Of a DNA stretch of 64,000 bases, positions 41,935 through 53,344 are shown piece by piece. Within the stretch, counting starts at the first letter, position 1, and every line of letters starts with the position of its first letter. The stretch is from assembly GCA_022494885.1 (NCBI GenBank), contig JAGVSM010000241.1, forward strand, positions 1 to 64,000, given 5' to 3'. The notes beneath the pieces were generated by a model. It saw only the letters and a program-made list of their open reading frames with translations. It made no database searches and was not told the origin of the DNA. Source of the stretch: Micrasema longulum. Taxonomy: Eukaryota > Arthropoda > Insecta > Trichoptera > Brachycentridae. A program made the translations under genes and the position numbers.

Positions 41935-42455
41935 CTTTAGGGTGCCTGGAAGAATGACTAGACAGGTGCCACCGTTTTGTAGTAAAAATTCACGGACAGT
42001 GTATACTTGTAATGCTGTATTAAATAGACTTCACGAACTCGGCAATAGTTATTCCCACGTATCTGATATATTTAGTGTAGGGTATTGTTCCTATAGAACA
42101 AACCTTTTGAACTTTTTCAAAGATGGTGAATGGTGATTATATTTATTTGTTCATGCATTTCATATACAGTTTTTTGTTCACTTTGCCTAGCTGTGTGAAA
42201 CAGTACTTATGATTTTCTTGTTGTTTTACTGTAGAATGTTTTATTATTTAAACTTTCTACTGAATATGCTGTATAATTTTTAGGTTATTTTTTTAAATTT
42301 AAATCTTGTATAATTTTTGGTTTAATTGTTTTTTTTATAAATCTTGTTTTTAAAATTCATGTTTTAAAAAAAAAAAAATATTAAGCCAAATATGTTAATA
42401 TTATAAATGTTTGTAAAAGGCAGATTTGCCGTTTACGTTATTAAAATAAAATATT
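41935..42455 (+). pseudogene. LINE ORF C-terminus and 3' UTR
   Basis: A 66-codon frame (NFRVPGRMTRQVPPFCSKNS...NAVLNRLHELGNSY...FKDGEW, stop at 42134) resembles LINE ORF2 C-termini. It is followed by a T-rich 3' UTR ending AAGGCAGATTTGCCGTTTAC and an A-rich tail. The same UTR end is at 9565-9780 reversed. Confidence 0.6.
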
Positions 42456-42464
42456 ACATATTTC

Positions 42465-42664
42465 AGTTTTTACAAAGGCTTCGTACATAAGAATTTTTTC
42501 CGTTTTTGGAACAAAGTTTTTGATTTGAAAAAAAGACTCGATAATGTCGCCACTTTGCTTATTAAATTGTGGATGTGAATTGTTAGGCAGTTTAGATGAA
42601 TCGCCTGCAAAAAACAAAAATAAATATGTATGCATGCTTTTACTACGCTCATTAAACATATTGC
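42465..42664 (-). pseudogene. LINE fragment (family 1)
   Basis: Reverse complement of 2720-2880 (TCTTTTTTTCAAATCAAAAA, AAAATTCTTATGTACGAAGC; FVPKTEKILMYEAFVKTEIC). It ends at the P-like element. Confidence 0.7.
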
Positions 42665-43469
42665 CATAGAATTAAGAATAGTCCAGAAACCGCATACGCA
42701 CATCAAACAGAAGGCGAATAAACTACTCATGAATGAGTAGGTTTACGTTTTGATCCATTAGCTACTTTGTAGACGTCGTTCAGTACGCAACTCCTGATTT
42801 GAATTCAATTATGCCGTGTTGTGTCCTTTTAAAGTGTAGAAAAACTGCCAGGATCTTAAAGAAACAGGATGGTATCACATTTCATGTGTAATTAGCAAAT
42901 GCATGTGTGGGTAGCAAATGCATTACTTAAACATTGAATTATTTTTCCATCTGTCAGATTGTCGAAGAAACAAAATGGAAATTTCGTAAGTGTTGCCAGG
43001 GTAGTAAATTTTTTTACCTTACTTTGCTTATCTTATGAGAGAACTTATGAAAATGGGACCTCGGATTAAACAACTCTGTGGTGGACATTTGACCGACATT
43101 ATCTTTAAAATATCAATTATTATTTAACAAGATATAAAAATATCCGTTTCATGTTAAATAAAATTTGTTTTATATTTTAAGTTTAAAGTTCATTCTATTA
43201 CTCTTATTAAATGACCTAATTACTATGAATGAAACTACTCTGTTGTGTCAATCAAAATTTCCGCGTGCACAATAAAATTTTAGGGAAATTAACAGATTGC
43301 TTTTTTTTACCTTACATTTGTGTTATGATTTTTTCCATCTGGCAACATTACGCGGTGATGGCAGGAATGCGCGCGGCGAAAGCGGGGGCATAGTGGGGAC
43401 ATTTTTGGACACAGTCCGATGTATTCAAATATGATTTTACGCTCCTTCTGGATTATTATTAATTCTATG
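42665..43469 (+). mobile_element. P-superfamily non-autonomous element, copy 2
   Basis: The 805-bp sister of 4287-5069. Its left end is CATAGAATTAAGAATAGTCC and its right end GATTATTATTAATTCTATG. The flanks CATATTGC (42657-42664) and CCTATTGC (43470-43477) are an 8-bp target duplication with one mismatch. The THAP mini-frame starts at about 42811 (MPCCVLLKC...LKKQDGITFH). No other transposase sequence remains. Confidence 0.85.
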
Positions 43470-43477
43470 CCTATTGC

Positions 43478-44159
43478 CTATGTAACAAAACGTAAATTTC
43501 CGTAATAAATGTGTAAATATGTAACCATAAATAAATCAATAAACGTATGAACAATGATCCAGACACGCCACAGTTGGACTGCCAATACTCCACCCGTGCC
43601 CTATGCACCACGACTGGCCGCGGATCGGGAAAGAAACTGTTCATTCGGGAGTGGTCGCCTACGTGACGCGGCCAGCGTCCATATGCTCCAACTTCCAGCG
43701 GAAACCCACGGATAAAGAGCGGATTCTCATTATACAATACATACATTCGTAGGTACGGTATAATGACAAAATACACTATAATATATTATGATAGTTGCGG
43801 CGGACAAACGGCCGGGCATTGTGTGTGTTTATGGAGGCAATATTCGGACCGGAAGCGAGTGACAGTTGGACCGACTTCGTTTGTCTCACTTCCTGCGACG
43901 CCGGCCAAGGACGCCGCTTCCGGCCAAGGTCGGGGATGTGTTCTCTTCTCTTGTTGCGCGAGCGGGTGGGTGCGCATTGTGCGCAATACACAGTGCACGG
44001 TACGCACTACACAATACACAGCACACGGGAAAAGGATGCGGCTTGAGGATTTCGAATAATTAAATCGAGATCCCGTATCCGGCGGAATTGAAAATATAGT
44101 ATTGACAAACGGACAAATCTGCACGCCGCGGCCGATTCCCCTATACACTATAGACTATG
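43478..44159. other. No gene proven; CpG-rich patch 43790-44060
   Basis: The patch GGCGGACAAACGGCCGGGC to TGCGACGCCGGCCAAGGACG is CpG-rich and has overlapping frames on both strands, none with a motif. GGACCGGAAGCGAG at about 43847 holds an ETS-type core. It could be a promoter. 43595-43635 has a SINE-A tail match (GTGCCCTATGCACCACG). Confidence 0.35.
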
Positions 44160-44235
44160 GACTATAGGGGTAGGGAGAGACGATATAACGCCGTGTCACC
44201 CTGTCTTTGCCTTCTGCATTCATAAATCATCTCGC
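44160..44235 (-). pseudogene. RTE-like LINE 3' end
   Basis: GGGGTAGGGAGAGACGATAT and CTGCATTCATAAATCATCTC match the minus-strand end of that family. Confidence 0.6.
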
Positions 44236-44429
44236 TAGCGACCGGAGTTTCGGTATCGGCCAAAAATCGGCCGCAACCCGCGGTCGCGATGTGTCGGATT
44301 ACGTTCGGCTGTACTCGGGTGCATCTCGTAGCTCATAGCTCGCGATGATACGAGTTCTTTGATGTGTAACATAACAGTGAATCGAAAAGCTATAAAAATA
44401 AACTTATTTCTTCAAAGAAGTCAACTAAA

Positions 44430-44640
44430 TGTAATAACATTCAATAGAATATTTGTATAAAGCCACTTACCGACTTTTCTATGTCTACCGGTTTCGTCAG
44501 GACACTAATCAAACCAACATGCAAGATCCACTATACATATCTCTCGCTTTCGGGTACGTCTCGAAACCGGTAGGCATAAAAATGTCGGTAAGTGGTTAAA
44601 TACAAATATTTTATAACATTTAGTAAAATGTTTTACCACA
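44430..44640. mobile_element. Hairpin MITE, ~65-bp arms
   Basis: AATATTTGTATAAAGCCACT, TACCGACTTTTCTATGTCTA and CCGGTTTCG are mirrored by CGAAACCGGTAGGCATAAAA, TGTCGGTAAGTGGTTAAATA and CAAATATT around a 45-bp centre. Confidence 0.8.
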
Positions 44641-44679
44641 AAGATAATGCTTTAAATATGAATAAAATTTCTTTCAATA

Positions 44680-44745
44680 ATGTTAGAGTATGTCCAAATG
44701 CTTGCAGACTGGATCGATTTCCTTCCTAGGGAGTTATTGATATTT
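44680..44745 (-). repeat. Satellite S fragment
   Basis: GAGTATGTCCAAATGCTTGC and CTTCCTAGGGAGTTATTGAT match the ends seen at 21640 and 19235. Confidence 0.65.
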
Positions 44746-44889
44746 AAATTTATTGTTCTTTTATTTCATCTGGACTTTCAAGCTTATTTAAATAATTTGA
44801 TTGAAGTTATCCAATGACAATTCATGATGGAAATCCATTGTAGGTAATCCACTGCTCCCTAGTTGGAGCATACGGTGTCCACGAATATC

Positions 44890-45600
44890 TTTCAGGCATC
44901 TCTGACGGCTGCCAGCTCCTGCGCATCCTCCCAAGTCAGGTTCGCGACTCGTAGTTCTAACACGAACTGCCGACGAACAGTCAGCAGTGGACGTCCGGGA
45001 CGCCGAGAACCCGATGCCTCGTAAAGTAGGCGAGCGTGGTTAAGGCTCTCGGGAGGCATCCGCAGCACGCGGCCGAGCCAACCGTATCGCCTCCGCTCGA
45101 TGACAGTTGTCGCCGGAGTTTGCTGCGTCCGTTCTCTTATTAGTTTATTCCGCGCAAGGTCAAACCGCCGCACACCCGAGATTCTTCTGTGACGCCTATT
45201 CTCAAAACTCAGAATGATGCTATATCGCGTCCTAGTGAGGTGCCACGATTCGCATCCGTAGAGGAGCATAGGTGTTGCGCGGGCGTTATATAGGCGGCAT
45301 TTGATTTTCACGGAGTAAATATCCGATCTCCAGACAGCCTTCACCGCTACTCTGTAACATAAACTCCCCGGTATTTGAAACTCTCGACCCTTTCGATGAC
45401 CCGGTTTGACAGAGTCAGGGGATTTTGGGCATCGAGGCACGAAGTGTCACATAGTACGTGGGTTTTTGCAATATTGATTTTTTAAACTATGCATGCGGAG
45501 TACCCATTAAGGCTATCCTACCGTGGCCCGAAGACCCGCGACTCGCGACTCGTCAATTATAACCGCAACGTCGGCATACTCTAGGTCGCGGAGTTACCAA
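44890..45600 (-). pseudogene. LINE ORF2, RT active site to C-terminus (family 4)
   Basis: Reading minus from 45598: LRDLEYADVAVIIDES, where the YADD catalytic box has become YADV. After a frame break it continues AVWRSDIYSVKIKCRLYNA, TPMLLYGCESWHLTR and ENRRHRRISGVRRFD. Next come ERRRYGWLGRVLRMPPESLN and SGSRRPGRPLLTVRRQF, ending at 44892. It is the post-RT module of an RTE/CR1-type LINE. A decayed sister is at 60570-60830, and short pieces are at 57925-58015 and 62265-62315. Confidence 0.85.
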
Positions 45601-45659
45601 TTAAAAATACTTTTTAAATTTTACTAAATATTTAAAGTATTGTATCTCTTTCGACTTAT

Positions 45660-45790
45660 TTTTTCGACTCACGGGCCAAAGGTCCGAGGTTCAAATCTCA
45701 CTCTACTACAGCTCGATTCCAATTTTCCAGCGCAAGTTATTTACGACTTTCAGGAAATGGTCTGAAAATTAAAATATTTATCCTTACACT
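45660..45790 (+). repeat. SINE-C relic, plus strand
   Basis: GACTCACGGGCCAAAGGTCC, GAGGTTCAAATCTCACT and GCAAGTTATTTACGACTTTC follow SINE-C order with many changes. 45791-46139 has no recognised feature. Confidence 0.6.
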
Positions 45791-46139
45791 GTATACAATG
45801 TTTTAATATTTATCAGTCTGAAGATGCCCATTGGAGGGGGAAGCGCTAATTGGTCGAATAAATAAGTGGAAACCAACCGAGTATTTTTAATTGGTGGCTT
45901 ATATTTAATTATTTTCTTTAATTCTTAAATATGAAAATAAAAATTATATTTAATATCTATTTTCTTTAATTTGAAGTAAGAATAAATAAAATAATTAGTT
46001 ATGACCCTGGAAACATTATATATACAAGTAGTCATACTCGCTACCTAGATGGTAGATGGTAGATGGGTGACAGAACGACAGAATTTGATTCAGGATGCGG
46101 CACTAGGAACTAGGCACTACCCATTGTAAGGAGTACCGC

Positions 46140-46920
46140 TTTACCTACCGTTAAACCACTGGGAGTCATCCTTAATTCTGACCTTTCTCGTGACGCTCAA
46201 ATTAGTAGAACGATAGGTTTACGCTTTTACCAGCTGAGACAGATTAAATGCATACGCAAACATTTGCCAGTTGATGTCGCCCGTCAATTAATAAATGCGT
46301 TTGTAGTGTCTAGAGTCGATTATTGTAATGGTATCTACGCTGGTCTACCGATGAATAAAATGACTCGCCTACAGTCTGTATTGAATGCCGCAGCGAGACT
46401 TATTTTAAGTTCAGTCATATCACTCCACTACTTCGGGAATTGCACTGGCTACGTTTTCCACAGAGGGTGGAATACAAACTCTGTTGGCTTATGTATAAGT
46501 CACTGCACAACTCTGCTCCGGAATATCTAAGGGAACTCTGCATTCCAGATGAACCAGCTGACAGACGTCTTACGCTTAGATCAGCTTCATCTACGTCGAA
46601 AGGAAAAGTTATTATACCTCTACGCAAACAGCGCACTAAATTCGGCGAACGTGCATTTGCGGGCGCAGGCCCTACGGCATGGAATGCTCTCCCAGCAGAG
46701 GTGCGAGGCTGTGAGAGTGAAGTGATGTTTCGGAAGAAACTTAAAACCCACTTGTTCTCTAAATCATTTGAATAAATTCTTATCATGTGGTGAAAAAGTA
46801 CATTATTTTTCTTAAATTAAAAAGTTAAAATTAAATTTATATCTTTATATAATCACTTTGTAAAGCGCTCTTGAGGTAATATATTACGAAAATGGCGCTA
46901 AATAAGTTATCCATAATTAT
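46140..46920 (+). pseudogene. L2-like LINE, ORF2 C-terminal half and 3' end
   Basis: Encodes LGVILNSDLSRDAQISRTIG, FVVSRVDYCNGIYAGLP and MTRLQSVLNAAARLIL. A frameshift near 46435 follows, then HWLRFPQRVEYKLCWLMYKS, LHNSAPEYLRELC and AFAGAGPTAWNALPAEVRGC. It ends FRKKLKTHLFSKSFE at 46774. This order is diagnostic of L2/CR1-type LINEs. The 3' UTR has GCGCTCTTGAGGTAATATAT, AAAATGGCGC and an (ATT)n tail. Confidence 0.9.
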
Positions 46921-47239
46921 TATTATTTTGGGTTCACGCTCATTCGGTTGTACATAGGAAGTGCCACGGTACCACTGACTTTGCAACAATAACCGATGAA
47001 CCAGTCTGTTTGTAAACAAAATTAAAAAGCAGTAAACTTCCAAAGGAAGCGATAAAATAACAACATATAAATACGTCAGTTGTCTATGCGAGAATCTACC
47101 CTTAGCGGTAAATTCCAACTTCCAACCCTCCACGGAATGATTATTGTAGCTAAGCGTGTCTGTCTGTTTCCTGTTGCTAAGTGGAGGGTAGGTGTCGTGT
47201 CCGCGTGACGGGACCCCCTTGGCCCCCCTGCGACGCGCC
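46921..47239. other. No gene recognised
   Basis: Unremarkable sequence. Long overlapping frames here are extended by the tandem repeat that follows. Confidence 0.35.
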
Positions 47240-47340
47240 GTCCTCTCGCCTCTCGCACCCACTCGCACACTCGCCCACTCGCACACTCGCACACTCGCAC
47301 ACTCACACACTCGCACACTCGCACACTCACACACCCGCGT
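47240..47340. repeat. (ACTCGCAC)n microsatellite
   Basis: About twelve 8-bp units of CACTCGCA with CACTCACA variants. The Val/Cys/Arg/Glu-rich and Ser/His/Thr-rich frames on both strands are translations of this array. Confidence 0.95.
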
Positions 47341-47539
47341 CCCGCGTAGGAGTGGAGCAGGAGTAGGAAGCAGGAACCCAATAATGAATCAATGGAAGTT
47401 ATTCCAATAATACACAATACCCACTTCCGCTGACGCTCGCAAGGTGGTTGGGAAATTGGAGTCACATTTAAAAAAACACAAACATTTAAAAACTAATTGC
47501 ATTTTATTTTATGTTACAAACTCTAAAAAAACACGTTAA

Positions 47540-48300
47540 ACTTATAATATAATGTACCATATTCGGGTTCTTGAAAGGGGTGGAAATAAAACTAAATGTG
47601 AGATCAGAGTGAACGGAGATATTCTGAATCATGCGGAAGAATTTGTGAGTCTGGGAAGTATGTTTACTAGGAATTGAAAGGAGGGTGTGTGTCGGGAACA
47701 GGGCGAACGGTGCATTGAAATCTACTTTGGCAAACAAATGTTTATCGCATGAGGCAAAACTAGCAGTTCACAATGGAGTTCTGGTGCCAACTCTAATGTA
47801 TGGGAGCGAAGTATGGAATTTGAAAAATAATGATGAAAGTAGGTTGAATGCTGTCGAAATCAGATCCCTCAGGCAAATGTGTAGTAAATTGATGTATAAT
47901 AGGTACACAAATGTCGAGATCCGTGAACTGTGTAAGGCTGAGACTTGCATTATCGACAGAATCAAGAAAGGGGTGCCGAGTCGGTTCGGACATGATGTGG
48001 AACGAATGGCCAGTGAAAGAACGGCTTTTTAGCCGTACATCCTTCGTACATCCTACATCCTTTTGGATGTACGATGTTAATGTTGATGGATGCAGAAAAC
48101 GAGGAAGACCGAGAAAGACGTGGCACGATCGGGTCCATAAAATACTCGAAGATGGACATGTCTAAAGTAGGAATAATCGGCGTGCGTGCATGAGAAGATG
48201 TATGCATGTAGAGGAAGCGAGGTCTGTACGTAAAGATAAGAGAGTGATATGGCGTTCTATCCTCTCTGACTACGACGGCGTGATGGTTTGTTGTTGTTAT
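47540..48300 (+). pseudogene. RTE-like LINE C-terminal region, best copy
   Basis: Begins LRVNGDILNHAEEFVSLGSM. After a frameshift it has NRANGALKSTLANKCLSHEA, KLAVHNGVLVPTLMYGSEVW, ESRLNAVEIRSLRQMC and IDRIKKGVPSRFGHDVERM. A further shift gives VDGCRKRGRPRKTWHDRVHK. It ends near TATCCTCTCTGACTACGACG and GTGATGG, with GTTGTT after. It is the reference for about fifteen fragments in the window. Confidence 0.88.
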
Positions 48301-48399
48301 ATTTTTATAATGATTTTATACGAATAAGGGCTAGGGTTAATGTTGAAAATTTAATTTGAATGTTGAAATTAATCACTTCTTTGAATTTACTAAAACCTC

Positions 48400-48545
48400 A
48401 AACACTTTGCTAGTTTTCTGTAACACAGATCTTAGGAAGCCCTGCGGTGCTAACACTTTTACTTCGCGTATTTCGCATGTTAATACGCGAGATAAAAGCG
48501 TTTTCTACGGCCGCGAGAGCGTTTGGAATATTACCCCTGATTCGT
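48400..48545. repeat. MITE-J relic
   Basis: ATACGCGAGATAAAAGCGTT, CTACGGCCGCGAGAGCGTTT and GGAATATTACCCCTG match 37086-37207 reversed; the left arm is eroded. Confidence 0.65.
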
Positions 48546-50359
48546 ACTAAGTAACTGCTCTGTACGCCATACGACACATTACATTATAAATAAACCTAGG
48601 CGTGAAATAATCGATCCCATATTATATTGCCTGGTATTTCTACTAATTACCAACGATAGCCTCCGCGGAAGACGCATATGTCAACAATTATTCTTTTCTA
48701 ACTTGAGTTTCTTATTTATTTTATTTTTTGTCACATTCAATGTTCACTTCTTTTACAAAATTTATCAAAAAAATTGGTCTTTTATGTTGAAAAATCTTTG
48801 TTTTTGATACTTGTATGTATGACTGTATATTTTCAACGCATATCGAGGCTATACTGACATAATGCATTCAGTCTCTATGTATTCAGTCTTTATGTATTAA
48901 AAATATTTTTTAATATAGGTGCAAGATGTTGATTACTATTTCGAAGTTTAAAAAAAATTAAAATAAAAGAAAATTGTGGGAGAAATAACGCGTTGAAAGA
49001 ATAAAAAAAGATTTAAATGCGATCATCTCGGGACTTATTTTAATGACTTAATAATCATTCAGTCTTAATGCATTCTGTCAGTGAAGTTTCGAATATTATG
49101 TTAAAGTCAATTTGTGCCGTTTATGTAAAATCAATAGATATCGTCGGTGTTCCTCGTCTTAATGGCATAATTTGAAAATAAACTAGTTAAAAATGAAGTT
49201 ATACATATCGCCAGCTCAAAGCAACTTGCAACTTGCAACATGCAACAGTGAGATAAATCCGAAATTTCTGATTTTGAGATACGCATGCGGTGGATATGTT
49301 AGTAAATTAAATAAATTAATGTTTACAAATAATAAAATATTGAAGGAAGATAGTCAATCTGTAGGAAAATATATTATTCATAATCTACTTCAAATAATTT
49401 AATTCTGCTAGACCTTGCACACCTCAACAAAGTCCGATTATCTCAGAACATGTTCTTCAGAGATATCTCACTGCTGCTTTGAATCAGCGCTATGTCATTT
49501 ATTGTCCGATAAAATGCATTATATCCTCTGAAGTTAAGTTTTCTGTAAAAAGCCACTATTATAGTTATTTATTTTATTATGTTTTCTAAGTGAAAACATA
49601 AAAATCCACCAGACAATTTTTAAATATAAATTTATTTTATTTTATTAGGTAATTCAACAAATATACATACTAGAAAACGTACAATTTGAAAGTATTCGTC
49701 GATACAATTTTACATGCATATATATCTTCAATTATAGAGTTACACAAAATAGATTTATATATTAAGATATACTATATATTTTATATATTTTTTTATACAG
49801 GTTACAATGCAATAAAAAATAAGATGTGCATGTGTACTTATTAAATAAGATTTATTCCCAAGAGATTATTCGCAAAAACTGAGAGAGTATCATGAAAAAT
49901 GTCAATGTTATTGTTTCGGCAGTATATATTATATTCCCGACACACGCGGGCCATAGGTGTGTGGTACGGAGGATTACCTGAAAACAAAAGCAGTTTAAAT
50001 ATTTCCCGATGTCTGAGTGTTATATTTATTTGTATTTTATTCAGGAGGTTAGTATTTACTTTACAGCTTAATATTTTATACTGAAATAATTATCCATAAC
50101 ATTTAAAGGAACTAGAATGTCTTCGCGAGTGTGTGTCACGTCGTTGCGTGTCACGTCCAAAATATGATAAAAAGATACCATAATCATGGACAATAACGCA
50201 TTTAGAGGGCATTTAGAGGGCACCGGTTTACCGACGATATATCATACATTTAAAATATTAAATATTATTTTTGTATTATATCTTCAAACCACACTGTAGT
50301 ACAGATGTTATATGGGACGACCAAACAGGCGTCAAAATAACCAATCTGCCAATCTGCCT
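48546..50359. other. No gene recognised (1.8 kb)
   Basis: AT-rich with short chance frames only. No repeat from elsewhere in the window was recognised. This is the longest unexplained stretch. Confidence 0.4.
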
Positions 50360-50650
50360 CCTTTTTCCATTCATTCCCGAATCGTTTCCCGCCGCGTCCG
50401 GACGCGCCACGTGCCGCACGTTCGCCTGTTCGCTTGTTCGCGCCACAACCTGAAGACTGTCGTCTAATAAATATTATAACTCATTTTACTAATTAAAAAC
50501 TGTTAGAAAAACATACGAAGATCAAAACCGTATAAAATTGTGCGCTAATTATAGCGTTATTTACATAAAAAAGTTATTAAAATAAAAATACAAGAGTGAT
50601 TTGCAGTGAACTTTATTCCGGATTAACAAAAATAACTGGTAAGTCACTCG
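50360..50650 (+). promoter_or_regulatory. Possible promoter and non-coding first exon
   Basis: A CpG-rich patch (TCCCGCCGCGTCCGGACGCG, GCCGCACGTTCGCC) is followed by about 190 bp of AT-rich sequence ending AACTG|GTAAGTCAC, a near-consensus splice donor. It could be a 5' exon of a plus-strand gene such as edl, 7.5 kb downstream. Inference only. Confidence 0.3.
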
Positions 50651-50689
50651 TATATTTAATTAATTAATTACAAAACATTCGTCTTCCCC

Positions 50690-50875
50690 TTTACGGACCC
50701 AGTGGTGCATAGGGTACTGCATTTGCAAACCGAACGCAGCGCATTTCGCAGCTGTCATATGAGGGTAAGGCGATCATCATCATTCCCTTTCCGCATCGAA
50801 TGGTGCATGGGGCACTGCATCGGTACACCGATCGCGGAGCGTATCTTGATAATTTCTCGTTACACGAAGGTGGAA
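50690..50875 (-). repeat. SINE-A 3' part (two pieces)
   Basis: 50697-50735 (GTGGTGCATAGGGTACTGCA) and 50765-50870 (TCATCATCATTCCCTTTCCG, CACTGCATCGGTACACCG, GCGTATCTTGAT) are minus-strand SINE-A tails. Confidence 0.7.
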
Positions 50876-50974
50876 GAAGAGAACTCGAGACGTCACACGC
50901 GAAGTAATTTTGAAAATCCTAGCGCTAATATTTCGATAGATTTTTTTTGGCTTAGTTTGAATTTCATTAACAAT

Positions 50975-51896
50975 ATTGTGAGTTTGTTCAAATTTTTGTA
51001 GACAAGGACTGGATTCAACTCTCTGGGGAGCTATTAACATAAACATACAACAGAGATGAAGAACATTTGAGAGAAGATAAAATAAAAGTCTAGGCATCTA
51101 CAGGGCTTATGACCTGTCATGGACTGGTTTAAGTGGCCACTTTACAAACTGTGTAACATTCACCATTCGCCCACATTTGAACATCTATATTCCTTCAATC
51201 CTTTCATCTGTCGATGTTTGTGAAATTTAAGAGCTGAAACCTTTATTTATGCGGTTGAGATTCGTCTGATTGAATTATTTCACCTACAGGAAGAGCAGTT
51301 AGTAACTTTTCTAAAATTGAGAAGATGTACGATTTAGACATCTTTAACGACTCAGCTCTCTGCTACAAACGGAAGCTGATTTTTATAGATTTTAATGTTT
51401 AGTATTACTAATGTTATTATTGTTATTATTGGAGCACATAGGGGAATTTGCTTATGTGTGCCCCACTTCAAAGTTTAAAGTTACTGTAATAAGTATTAGT
51501 ATCATTTAGCCTCTTTGAAAATAAACAGAAACAATTAATACTAAACTAGGTACTACCAGAATACACACTACATAAACACCACATCACTCCATACACCTCA
51601 CTCCACGCACTACATTTCATACTCACAACAATAAAAACACAATCACTAGTAAATTCACACAAAGCACAAATTCTTCTTACATCTTGTTGTACTGTTAGAT
51701 AGTTGTTTCATATATTGTGTTGTGTACGTAATTAGTGCTGTGTTAGGTTTATTTTTTGTTCGTAATATTGTCTAGATTTATATTAACATAGCACTGTGTG
51801 CACAACATTAAATTTAAACAAAAACACAAACATACTAGGCAACGCCTGAAAATGTTATTTTTTCAATTTCTATAATTCTTCATGGACCGGGAGTCT
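50975..51896 (-). repeat. Satellite S, permuted monomer split by a LINE tail
   Basis: The order on the minus strand begins CCGGTCCATGAAG-like sequence (51896) and crosses GGCGTTGCCTAGTATG. It resumes after the insert with GTGAAATAATTCAATCAGAC and proceeds to TCTCTGTTGTATG. It then continues directly into AGCTCCCCAGAGAGTTGAAT and TTTGAACAAACTCACAATAT. The start point is thus different from that of the 31-kb copy. Confidence 0.85.
51289..51835 (+). mobile_element. LINE 3' fragment inserted in satellite S
   Basis: GAAGAGCAGTTAGTAACTTT begins sequence foreign to the satellite. The first ~110 bp read as an ORF end (FSKIEKMYDLDIFNDSALCY). A UTR with (TTATTG)n and a long A/C-rich stretch follows. 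The empty site is visible at 31230-31240. No clear poly-A tail. Confidence 0.6.
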
Positions 51897-51929
51897 TTTT
51901 TTGTAATTATTTTTACCACAATAATTGTT

Positions 51930-52085
51930 ATTGAGATCTCGGGGTTGATTCCCGACATGGTTGATATAAAATATTTATTTAAGAAGGTGTTTTCACACTA
52001 GAATATTTCATAGTCCCTGGACTGGTACCTGCAGCATATGACTGATCATCTTACCTCCATGTAAGAGAAATGATCAAGTTATATA
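51930..52085 (+). mobile_element. SINE-A, head partly lost
   Basis: Starts within the B box (TCTCGGGGTTGATTCCCGAC), then ATAGTCCCTGGACTGGTACC and TACCTCCATGTAAGAGAAAT. It lacks the final CTATGCACC tail. 52086-52369 has no recognised feature. Confidence 0.75.
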
Positions 52086-52369
52086 AATTACATATATTTT
52101 CAATTAAATTGCATTCCTCACGTATATTTTAATTAAATTTTAAGCTACTTAACATATTTAATTTTTGTATTCTGATATGTTGTGTTATTATTTAATGATT
52201 TGTATAAACTCGTACTTCGTACTTCGTATATCGCACTTTGCACATCGCACACACAAGTTAGTGAACTGAAAACAAATAAATATATTGTTTCTAAAGCAGA
52301 AAGTATGCGTGTCATATCGACACTGAGTTTATGATCATTAATCTCTGGATATTGTGTTATTGCTTAAGA

Positions 52370-52760
52370 AATCTACTTTGGCAAACAGATGTTTATCGCA
52401 GGAGGCTAAATAACTAGCAGTTCACAACGGAGTTCTAGTGCCAACTCTTATGTATGGGAGCGAAGTATGGAATTGGAAAAATGATGATGAAAGGAGGTTG
52501 AATGCTGTCGAAATGCGATCCCTCGGGCGAATGTGTATTAAAACGATGTATGATAGGTGCACAAATGTCGAGATCCGTGAAGTGTCAAGAAAGTTGATGG
52601 GTGCAGAAAACGAGGAAGACCGAGAAAGACATGGCATGATCGAGTTCATCAAATACTCGAAGATGGACGTGTCAAAAGTAGGAGTAATCGGCGTGCGTGC
52701 ATGAGAATATGTATAAATGTATGACAAGATAGAGTGATATGGCGTTCTATCCTCTCCTAT
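52370..52760 (+). pseudogene. RTE-like LINE C-terminal region
   Basis: Encodes NGVLVPTLMYGSEVW-like NSSSANSYVWERSMELEK in broken frames. In frame from 52438: PTLMYGSEVWNWKNDDERRL, NAVEMRSLGRMCIKTMYDRC, then GAENEEDRERHG (GRPRKTW out of frame). It ends TATCCTCTCC. It is a close sister of 47540-48300 with a ~190-bp internal deletion. Confidence 0.8.
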
Positions 52761-52789
52761 ACAATAGAAAATAATAAAAATACAATAGA

Positions 52790-53344
52790 ATAAAAATAAT
52801 AGCGAAAAAAGAATGAGTTGAATTCGTAAAAGGGATATTTGGTACGCCACAATAATGGCGCGGAAATAGCGCGCGCTCTCAAACCCGACACTGGGCCGCC
52901 GCGACTTCCGTCCCCCGCCACTTCCTGCTTCCGGTCGTGCGCCAGCCGCCACCCGCCACCCGCCACTCGCGCATGTCGGTCCATGGGGCACTGCATGCGG
53001 CACTCACTCGTTACAGCGGAGATGGATTGGAGAAGGAAATACGGAATTCACAGGGCTCGAGAACTGCTGTCGCCGTTTTACACTCTGTGGAACATTGATC
53101 ATTCTGCCTTTGTTTACCTGAGAGTCATCGCTGTATTTATCATTCGCCTGGACACAGACGCGGATGTACAGAATATAAATGACATATTTCAATAACACTA
53201 CAGCAATTCGCACATTGCACGATACGACGATACGACGATACGACGGTAGTGGATAGTGACGATACCCCGGTCCGCAGCATACTACCTATAGGTAGAATAC
53301 TGTTCCGTCATTTGGCAGCCTCCTGAATCGAACCACATCCTCGA
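52790..53344. other. CpG-rich patch, no proven gene
   Basis: 52855-53010 is CpG-rich (CGGAAATAGCGCGCGCTCTC, GGCCGCCGCGACTTCCGTCC, CCGCCACTTCCTGCTTCCGG) with several ETS-type GGAA cores. GATACGACGATACGACGATA is a short tandem at about 53221. It could be an upstream promoter of edl. No RNA evidence is available. Confidence 0.35.

Noticed and set aside
43763..44148. Several overlapping frames in the CpG-rich patch
   Set aside because: Frames are open on four of six readings, as expected from composition; no motif or splice pattern favours one.
46837..47465. Long overlapping frames with CxCExxVRVCE-like or SHTxTLAH-like repeats
   Set aside because: They are readings of the 8-bp tandem array at 47240-47340 on both strands.
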